In this document: positions 44,027-52,278 of the stretch, piece by piece
How the letters are laid out: every line of letters begins with the position of its first letter
Position numbering within the stretch: the stretch's first letter is position 1
From: Cyanophora paradoxa
Taxonomy: Eukaryota; Glaucocystophyceae; Cyanophorales; Cyanophoraceae
Length of the DNA: 64,000 nt
Direction of reading: 5' to 3'
Assembly (NCBI GenBank): GCA_004431415.1
Contig: QPMI01000152.1
Location: 214,351-278,350 of the forward strand
Notes under the pieces: model-generated
The model's database searches: none
Told to the model about the DNA's origin: nothing
Seen by the model: the letters and a program-made list of their open reading frames with translations, nothing else
Made by a program: the position numbers and the translations under genes

Positions 44027-45805
44027 CTACAGGAGGGTGCGGGCGTGGGTGCGGGCGCCGAGGAGGCCGAGGTCGGGGTGCGTGACGACGCAGACAGGGA
44101 CCTTCTCGACGACGCCGCGGAGGCGGCCCTTGTCCAGGAACGACTTCATGAAGACGTTGTCCTTCTGCATCGCCGCAAGGTTCTTCGGCGCGATCCCGCC
44201 TGCGCGCGAGGCCCGTCAGAGGCGCTCGGGCGCGCGCGGGAGAGGGCGCGGTGGGGGCGGCACCGGCGATGAACATGCCGCCGCGGGGGATGAGGGTGAG
44301 GGCCTTGTTGCCGGCCTCGGCGCCGTAGATCTCCATGAACATCTTGACGGCCATCTCGCACAGGGCGTCCTCGCCCTTGCCGCCCTTGATGCTGATGATC
44401 GGGCTCGCGTCCTCCGCCCCCTGGATCTCCCCGTGCGTCTGCTTGTCCACCTTCTCGGGGAAGACGGTCGAGAGGTAGCTGTAGATGTCGCGCAGGCCGG
44501 CCCCCGAGACGAGGCGCTCCACGGAGACGTGCGCGTCGTCCGCGCCCAGCTTCTCCCGCATGAACTTCAGGAGCCCGTCCTGCAGCGCGTTCCGCGGGCC
44601 GAACTCCCTGCCCCCGCCCCTCAGCGCCGCCCGCCGCCCGCGCCCGCGCGCACGGCCCGCGCACGTGTGGCCGCCCTCGGAGCCCTGCGCGTGGTACTTG
44701 GAGCCGTCGTGCGTGAGGAAGACGACGCCCAGGCCCGTGCCGGCGCCGATGCAGCCGATGGCGCCGCCCTCCTTCTTCTCTCCCGCCTGCCCCGACGCGT
44801 CAGGGGCGGCGCGGCGGAGGCCAGGCGGCCGCGGGGCCGCTGCCGTACCTGGAGGACGACGACGTCCTCGGGGGTGAGGGCGGGAAGCCCGTAGCCGTTC
44901 GCCACGAAGTCGTTGATGAGGCGGACAGCGGGGATGGAGAGCCGCTTCTCCAAGTCGCGGCCGTCGATCGCCTTCTCCACCTACGCGCCCCGGGAAATAG
45001 GATCAGCGAGAGCAGCCGCGGTCGCCCCGGGGGACGCGCGCTCGCCTTCCACTCGACATTGGTCAAGAGGCACTTGTCGTCCTCGACCGGCCCAGCGACG
45101 GCGAGGCAAGCGCTCGCCGGGGAGGCATTGCCCTAGTCCAGGAGTGAGCGGCAACCGGCCCAAGCTAAGCGCTGCGCGCACGGCTTCGGCGAGGAACTCC
45201 TTGATGATGTCCACCAGAGAATCATACAGCTTGTTGCTGCGCCCGCGTCAGCCCAGGCTGCGCGGGGCGAGCGGGTTGCGCGCCTGTACGTGCGGGAAAA
45301 GATCACGCGGTCCTCGGTCGCAGACGCGAGCTGTAGCCGGCAGTTGGTACCGCCAATATCCGCCACTGGGCGGGCGGGGCGCGCGCAGCGTCAGCGCGCG
45401 AAAGGCTGCGCTATGGGGCGCGCGCGGGCGGGGGCACCGAGGATGGAGCGACCCTGGGAAGATGCGACGGGAGACATTCCCGGTGATGCTGGCTGGTTGG
45501 CGAGGCGGCCGAACGAGGGGTCCGGCAGAAACTCCGCCGTGAACGAATGAACCCCGAAGAACTGGTACCCCCCATGACCCCGCGCCGCATCTCACAGAGC
45601 GCGCCCGGCGCACCTTGCGGCGCATATTTGCAACCCAATGGAGCGAACCGTCCAGCCGCCCGCAGAAACGGGCCGCGCCGACCGAGAGGGACTTGCCCGG
45701 GCCAGCGCGACGAGCGCGCGGTACGGACAGGACCGCCTCGGCGACCGTGAGCTGATCCGCCTGGCTAGAGAGCTTGGGCGGGACGGCGGCTACGAACGCG
45801 GCCAT
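44027..45805 (-). CDS. GLK: Plastid-targeted bacterial-type glucokinase
   Basis: ATP-dependent glucose phosphorylation by a bacterial-type glucokinase, distinct from eukaryotic hexokinase. ATG 45805 opens MAAFVAAVPPKLSSQADQL, a presequence with Phe at position 4, as in glaucophyte stromal precursors. A Ser/Pro linker ends GRSIL, spliced in phase to VADIGGTNCRLQLASATEDR (the phosphate-binding DIGGTN motif). Later exons give ACLAVAGPVEDDKCLLTNVE, VRLINDFVANGYGLPAL (catalytic Asp in NDF), GCIGAGTGLGVVFLTHDG (ATP loop), AQGSEGGH and VERLVSGAGLRDIYSYL. After GMFIAGGIAPK (spliced) the tail is CVVTHPDLGLLGARTHA. Stop TAG at 44027. Total length is near 420 residues, about 80 more than bacterial Glk, which fits a transit peptide. 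Import is predicted, not shown. Confidence 0.88.
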
Positions 45806-46346
45806 CGCTTGTGTCGCGCTGTGCGTACGTCAGCCGCGCCTTACGAGCCCGTCACGCCGGTGAAGCAAGGGCTTGCGCACCTAAGAACACTTCTTCTGTC
45901 TGTGAGTGACGTGGGCTGTCACGCCGCTGACTCCGCAAGTTAGACTGCAACTGCCGCGGCCGGGCTTGTCGGGCTGGACGGGTGAGCAGCGCGTCGATCC
46001 TGCTCCTATCGATGCAGCTCCGAGGTTTGAGTTCGCGCGTACGCGTGCTACTTATGCTGCTGTGAACTGGAGTCGTAGTGGAATTCGTACCCCTATTAGC
46101 ATGACTAGCTCCGATCGCTGCAGCCGAATTGCGAGTGGCTACGCAGCTGCGGCGTCGGACAAACTGTGACAGTGCCACGGCATACGTATCGGCAGGGGCG
46201 CCCGCTGAGCCCTCGTCGTGTCGCGGCTTTTAATTAGAAAAAAGAAAGAATTTCAAAATTGAAATCGCAAAAATTACTGGACTGGGGGGACATCTAGGGA
46301 GTAAAGCTGTACCGCGGTTCCTAGAGCTCGCCGCGGTACGCAGGCC
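45806..46346. promoter_or_regulatory. Intergenic region upstream of glucokinase
   Basis: About 540 bases. It has moderate composition and an A-rich patch near 46230-46275 (aaaaaagaaagaatttc), probably the 3' flank of the downstream-ending AdoMetDC-ODC gene. No tRNA or other gene was confirmed. Confidence 0.4.
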
Positions 46347-49159
46347 TCAGCTCATGATGTAGTAGACGCGCGGGCCGCTGAAGCCGTTGAACTGCGGGGC
46401 GCGGGGTCAGGCCGGGCGCGAGGGCGCGGGGCCCGGCGTCCTCCAGCGGGGGGCGCACGGCGGTCTGGGAGGAGACGGTGTAGGCGCCCATGCCGGTGAA
46501 GTAGAGCCAGTCGCCGATGTTGAGCTCGGGGAGCATCACGTTCTTCGCGACGCAGTCCAGCGAGTCGCACGTCGGCCCGAAGAGCGTGCTCTGCCGCAGC
46601 TGCAGGTCCGGCCTCTTCGCCACCGGCAGCGGCGTCGGGCACGCCCCGTCGAACAGCACGCAGTTGAACGAGCCGTAGATCCCGTCGTTGATGTAGTAGA
46701 GGGTCGCCGAGGCCTTCTCGGGCCCCTCGGCGTTGTGCGCCACCTTCTTCGCGAAGATCTGCGTGCACAGCGTGAAGCTCTCCCCCGCGAAGTACCTGGC
46801 GGCCCGGCGGCGTCAGGGCGGGCGCCGACGGGGCGGGGCGAGGGGCGGCGGGCGGGGCGCACCGGCCGGGCTCGGCGATGACGCGGACGGAGGGGTCGAA
46901 GAGCTCGTCGAGGAGCGGGGCGACGCCGGCGGCGATCTCCTCGAAGGTCGGCGAGGCGACGTCCGAGGCGGGGAAGCCGCCGCCGATGTCGAGGATGGAG
47001 GGGGGGAACCCGGCCTCCTCCATCTGGTCGAAGACGGCGCGGGCCTCGCGGAGGGCGGCGCGGCGGCCCTCGACGCTGGCGCCGACGTCGACGTGGAAGG
47101 AGACGCCGACGACGCAGACGCCAAGGGCCCGGGCCGCCCTCAGGAGCCCCGGGACCTCCTCCAGCGACGCCCCGAAGCGGCTCCCCGGCTGCTTGGGCTT
47201 CAGGCCCGCCGGCGAGATCCGCAGCAGCAGCCGCGCCTCCGGGTACGACGTCCCGATCTTGTGCAGCTCCGGCTGCGCCCGGCGGCGTCGGGCGGGGGCG
47301 CGGGGCGGGGCGGGGCGGGCGGGGCGCGCGGGGCGGGCACCTCGTTGTCGAAGCAGAGGAGGGAGCAGTTGGAGGACTGGGCGAACTTGATCTGGGAGGC
47401 CATCTTGCAGGGGTTGGCGTAGAGGACGCGGGAAGGGTCGACGCCTAGGTCGAGGATGTTCACGATCTCGGCCTTGGAGGAGCACTCGAAGCCGCAGTCC
47501 AGCGCGCTCAGCGTCGCCAGCAGCGCCGGGTTCGGGTTGCACTTCACCACTGCCCGCCCCCGCCCCCTTCGTCGGCGGCGCGGCCAGAGGGACCGGGCGG
47601 GGCGGGGTGGGGCGGGGCACCGTAGAAGGGGTCGACGCGGGGCATGAGGGCCTTCCAGCGGGCGTGCTTGCGGGTGACGACGCCGAGGTCGACGAGGAAG
47701 AAGGCCTCCTCGGCGCCCTCCCGCGCGATCTTCTGCGCCACGAGGTCCGACGTCTTCGCGTCCACCGAGACCCGCTCCACCCCGTACTCCCCCACGATCC
47801 GCTCCAGCATCTCCGCGTACGTCGGGTGCGGGTGCAGCATCGCCGAGAGCGTGCGCGGCAGCAGCCGCGTCACGTGGTCGTTGATCTTGCGGATCTTGTG
47901 CTCCTTCGAGGGCTCCTTCTCCTTGAGGATGTACTTGCAGGAGAGCACCGAGTAGCAGTCCTGGAAGCGCTGCACGGTGCGGTCCTTGAGGACGAACCCG
48001 TGGAGGTCGCTGGAGAAGGCGTGGCTCAGGTCGCCGGCCGGCGAGCGGTCGTCCGCGAAGAGCGTCACGCTGAGCTTGCCCGGCTTGAACGTGTCGATGA
48101 CCCGGTTGATGAGGTCCGTGTAGTCCGGCTCCGGCAGGTTCGTCTCGAAGCTCACGTACGAGCAGTGCGACTCGGGCGTGATGTGGATCGTGTAGTACGA
48201 CTGCGCCGCCGGCCCGTCAGGCGCGAGCGATAAAAAAGGAGAGGAGGGAGCGCGCGGACCTTGCCGAAGAGGCCGTTCATGGAGTAGCCGCAGGGCTCGA
48301 AGACGTAGTCGTCGATGAGGGTGCCGGGCTTGAAGAGGGCCCCGATGCCCGAGCTCTCCGTCACCATCTTCGGCGTCACGCTGGGGTCGGTCTTGAAGAA
48401 GGCCTTCATCACCTCCGGGTCGAGGTCGCCCATCTGGATCTCCAGCTGCTGCTCGATCTCGCCCTGCTCCGGGCTCTTCGTGTAGTCCGCGATGTAAAGG
48501 TTCCAGCGGTTCCCGTTGAGCGGCCCCAGGATGTACGACGCGCCCTCGAAGTACTGGTCCAGGAACGCCACCTGCGCGCGCGCCGCGTCGGCCTCGGGAA
48601 ACAGAGGATGCTGCGGCGGCGCGGGCGGGCGCGGGCGGGCGGCGCGGGGCGCGGCTGCGCACCTCGTCATCGAAGCTCGAGTGGGGGAACGGCTGCTCGC
48701 CGGGGAAGTTGAAGTTGGAGCGGCAGAAACGGACGAACTCGACCTTGGCCCCGATCTGCCCCGCGAACTCCAGTACTTTCGGGATTGTGTTGAGCAGCAC
48801 GGTCGTCCCGCAGGTCTTCAAGATAACCTTGTGCCTGTAGACGAACAAGCTGGACTCGGACAGAACGTAGGCATCGAAGTCGTCGTTGGAGGTGCGATTC
48901 TGCGAGGCATGCTCTCGTCGGGCATGCACCGAGCGCGGGGGGCGCGCCGCGCACCAGGATCGTGCACTTGGCAAGGGTGCAGCACTCCTGCCACTGCGCC
49001 TCCGTGAATATCCGCAGCCCATCGCCGACCACACACGTGAAGTCAATCTCGAGCTTCTTCTCGGGGCCCTCGAATCCGACAACAGTCTCTGCGGAGACGC
49101 ACTCAGTCGCCCGCACTTGATCGCCCGGAGCTAACGCGCGCTGGCGGCGCACCGCTCAT
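46347..49159 (-). CDS. AdoMetDC/ODC: Bifunctional S-adenosylmethionine decarboxylase-ornithine decarboxylase
   Basis: One polypeptide with both key polyamine enzymes: AdoMetDC (pyruvoyl; makes the aminopropyl donor) and ODC (PLP; makes putrescine). The likely start is ATG 49159 (MSGAPPAR), spliced to TVVGFEGPEKKLEIDF. AdoMetDC residues present: the FEG.EK glutamates, self-cleavage site YVLSESSLFV (about 48846-48870), KTCGTT, CGYSMNG and TIHITPE. The exon from about 48208 to 47621 runs without a stop from TIHITPE through VTLFADD and a short linker into ODC text AFFLVDLGVVTRKHARW and RVDPFY. The intron 47550-47620 joins in phase to VVKCNPNPALLATL (PLP lysine codon 47542-47544). ODC continues ANPCKMASQIKFAQSSNCSL, VVGVSFHVDVGAS, LDIGGGFP, EPGR, INDGIYGSFNC, FGPTCDSLD (catalytic Cys) and GAYTVSS, ending YYIMS*. 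Confidence 0.93.
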
Positions 49160-49740
49160 CCGCGCCGGTGATATATCGGCAGTGCCGCGGCGGGGGGTGG
49201 AAGGTGTAGATCTGCGCCGAGCTTCTATAAGGATGAAGAATGGCGGGGCGACAGCGGCGCCCGGCGGCGCGGGTCGACCGCGGCGCTGCGCGCTGGGGCT
49301 GCGCACCTAACGATCTCGACTACGACCGCGTGGGAGCCACGCCGTGCGTTACTAACCTCAGCAAACCATAGACCGCGGCTGGGAAAAGAGGAAGGCAGGT
49401 CCTATGGGCGAACTTCGTGTACCCCAGAAGCGAGACTCCTTCAACCTGAAATTGCGGCTCGTTCCAATCCCTCTGGCCTCGTTGACTCAGCAAGCTACAA
49501 CAGCGCAACAGCAGCAAGAAGCAGCGCGGCCTCGGAGCTCGCAGGGCGTGCCAGCTTGCGGTCAGCGTTGCCCTCGCTCCCGCGCTCTGTCTGTCGCCCC
49601 AGCAAGCGCCCAACGCACCAAGGAAAGTCACAGGGGGAGCAGCAGCACCGCGCAACCCCTGAACTAGTTCTCAGCACCGGCGCGGGGCGGCAGCATCGCA
49701 CGGGTTCAGGGCTCAGCGGCCGCATTTGTAGCTACGTGGA
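49160..49740. promoter_or_regulatory. Divergent promoter region AdoMetDC-ODC / PEN-2
   Basis: About 580 bases between outward-facing starts. I looked for a conserved short upstream ORF like those controlling plant and animal AdoMetDC and did not find a convincing one. Nothing else is supported. Confidence 0.4.
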
Positions 49741-50334
49741 ATGTCTGCACCAGAGTTCGAACAGGGCGCACCGCACGGGGGCCAGGCCGACGGCGCAGAC
49801 CGGCGGACAGCAGCGGACCACGAGGCAGAAGCCATCGCCGAGCAAGTGAACATCTCGAAGAAGAATATCCTTTACATGCTCAAGCGATGCGTGTGTTAGC
49901 CCCTTGATGCGCCTTTCCTTGACCCGCTCCCACTGTTCATCGGCGGCTTCTTCTTCCTGCCCTGGCTCTGGCTCGTCAACTGCATGTACTTCCGCCAGGC
50001 GTTGCTGTCCTCGTCGGGCAATCCCAGTGTCAAGCGATGTTCGCATCCTCCGCCTGCGCCGTGTGTTCCCCTCGACTGATTGCGCTCCCGCAGTTGTGAG
50101 GTGGAGCCTCGTCGGCTTCATCGTCGACACGATAGCGCTCATTGTCTGGCGCGCACCTCGTACGTCGGTTCTGGAGCGCGATCTGACTTCTTGGCAGGAT
50201 CGCTGTGTACCGCACCAACGAGAAAGCCCTGTCTGCAGTAAAGGTCAACCTGGACATCAATTCCTCAAGGTGCGCCAGCCCCGCCATGGCTCGGAAGGCC
50301 CCGCCTGAGCACTTCCACGCGCAGCTTCTTTTAG
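49741..50334 (+). CDS. PSENEN: Gamma-secretase subunit PEN-2
   Basis: Small membrane subunit that activates presenilin endoproteolysis in the gamma-secretase complex of the endomembrane system. ATG 49741 gives MSAPEFEQGAPHGG and a hydrophilic N-terminus. The first intron (donor GTGAAC, acceptor GTGTTAG) joins AEQ to PLDAPFLDPLPLFIGG. The signature follows: GGFFFLPWLWLVNCMYFRQA, matching the family GGF..LP.LW.VN. The second intron leads to VRWSLVGFIVDTIALIVW, and the third to IAVYRTNEKALSAVKVNL. A fourth intron leaves a ten-base terminal exon (50325-50334) ending SFF*. About 120 residues, usual for PEN-2 with a longer N-terminus as in plants. The third intron may start GC (50149-50197), giving W-I as in the family; a GT alternative at 50164 would add five residues. 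Confidence 0.88.
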
Positions 50335-52278
50335 CCGCAGGGCCCGGCGCCCGCCGGGCCAGTCAGGGGCGGAGGCCCAAGAGCAGCAGTTGGGCCTGCT
50401 GCCCGTGTAATGGTCGCCTGGTGCTGTCCGTCTCTCTAATGCTTGTGCTCCAAGTGTTCTGTACAGTACATCGCTCTCTTCCGTTCTGAGCTTCTTCTCG
50501 CTCCCGGGGCCCTCGACTCCGGGCTCGCCGGGGGCGGGCGGGGGCCAGAGGAGGCGGGCCCCCCGGGGCGAGCCACGGCCCCGCAGCGGTGCCCCACCGC
50601 GAACAGGACGCCGTGCCTGCCCGGCGGCGGTGGCGCCGCCGCCGCCACGCAGCTTGCGGGCGCCGTGCGGGCGCCAGCGGGGGCCGGCCCGCCGCGCCGC
50701 GAGCTTTCCCCAGAAGGCCGCGCCGCCTCTGGCCCCCGCCGGACCGCGGCGAGCCCGTGCGCGCCCTCCCCTTGGCCGCCGGGCTGGCTTCCGGCGCCCT
50801 CAGCCTCGCTGCCGCCTGCACCAGCGCACCTCCGTCTTCGAGATGCGCATGCGGTCCGGCGCGGGCGAGGGTATCCTGCATGCGCGGCGGGGCGAGGCCC
50901 CAGCTTTGCAGCTTGGCTTCCTTCTCGCCGCCGGCGACGCCGCCACGGAGGAGAAGGATGAGAGCTCCAGGCGCGCGTGCGAGTGGCCGGCGCGCCAGCG
51001 CTAGCCCTAGGCCTAACGCGTGCGGACTGCTCTTGCAACTGCGCTTGCAATTGATCACGACTCGTCAGGTTCCTGTTCCTGCTTGCTCCGCGGGTCCCGC
51101 GTCCTCCCGTATGCCAGCGCCCCGGGGCCTTTAAATTTCCGAATATTAATCTGCAAAAATCTTTCTCTTCTTTCTTTCTTCTTTCTTCCAGAGCTCGAGC
51201 CTCTTTCCGAAGTCCACGTGTGCACGTGCATCCTGTAATTTCGAATACATGATCATGATCAGATTTCGCATGTCGAGATTTTGAATTTAAGCATGTCGAT
51301 ATTTCTTTGGTGCTTGAGAATGTCGTGTAATTGTGCCAAGTTGCCAAGTCTGTCAAAGCCTTGAAGGCTGTGTCGCAGTGCTGTGTTCGAAAAATCATTG
51401 AATTCCGAGTTCTTAGATTACTAGTTAATTCGGTACCACGGTACCGCAGAGCTCGCGATCGAGCTCGGAGTCGGGCCGCGGGCACTGCGGCACTGATCAT
51501 GATCGATATCATGATTATGATCATGAAGCCTTCAAGCGTATAAACAATGGCCCGGCGGCCAACTGCAAGGCACCGGGCAGAGCCTCGGAGGCTTGAATGG
51601 GACACTAGTACTGTCATGAGGGCGTACTAGTACAGTCCGACGGTCGGAGGCTTGAAGGCACTACCTCAGCCGTTATCATGAGGGCCTGGCTATCAGCCTG
51701 GCAGGGCCCGGGGCCCGCGGCCTGCTATAGCTAGGCCCTCGGGCCTGACTCAGTGAGCCTCGGAGGCCCTGAGGTTCAGCGGCTAAGCATCATGGCATTA
51801 AGTAATATTGCGGCACCGTGGCACCGTGGCACTGCGGCCTTCGCTTTCCAGCGTCTGACTCAATGATCATGATCATCATGGCATGAGCGATCTCAAAGTC
51901 TTTTGTCACAGTGCCTTGAGCCTCGGGGAAATTGTGACGCCATTCCATCGCGAAACTTGAAATGTCACATGACATCGAGTTTTCAAGTTTCATGCCACAG
52001 TCACTGATCAAATGCGCACTGCGCAGTGCCCCGTCAGGCCGCCGGGTCGTGCAGAAACCTGTAATTATCAGGCAGAAAGTGTCGGGCCCATGATGAATTC
52101 GATCTCAGGCGCCTGATCTGATCAGAGAATGCCGATATTTAACGTGGAATGCGACTAGAAAGCGGAAGGCGGCAAGGGGGACAGTATGCTACAGGGGGCG
52201 CCGCGGCACGCGTGCGGCCGCAGCTGCTGGGAGAGAGCTCGAGGCTGCGTGCGAGGTCCAGAGCCTCTGGCGAGGGGC
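50335..52278. other. Long intergenic region with palindromes and degenerate repeats
   Basis: The longest gene-poor stretch, about 1.9 kb. The first part (50480-51010) is GC-extreme and has open frames on both strands but no recognisable protein. From about 51120 to 52140 it is AT-rich for this window. It carries three perfect GATCATGATC palindromes, repeated cggaggcttgaa and tcatgagggc words, ggtaccacggtacc, and a triple ggcaccgt repeat. I cannot assign a function. Confidence 0.55.
51251..51873. repeat. Three perfect 10-bp GATCATGATC palindromes
   Basis: Exact copies lie at 51251-51260, 51495-51504 and 51864-51873, the middle one extended by gatatcatgattatgatcat. Such AT-balanced words are not expected three times in about 600 bases of a GC-rich genome. 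Confidence 0.7.

Noticed and set aside
47544-47640. Treating AdoMetDC and ODC as two adjacent genes
   Set aside because: ODC N-terminal sequence lies in the same exon and frame as the AdoMetDC C-terminus, and the next splice keeps phase; there is no room for a stop, promoter or new start.
50480-51010. Open frames on both strands in a GC-extreme stretch (for example one ending CEWPARQR on the plus strand)
   Set aside because: In this composition stop codons are rare by chance, both strands are open, and no motif, start context or splice pattern supports one frame.
51431-51446. ggtaccacggtacc as an attachment or recombination site
   Set aside because: No integrase, terminal repeats or target duplication nearby; reported only as part of the repeat-rich gap.
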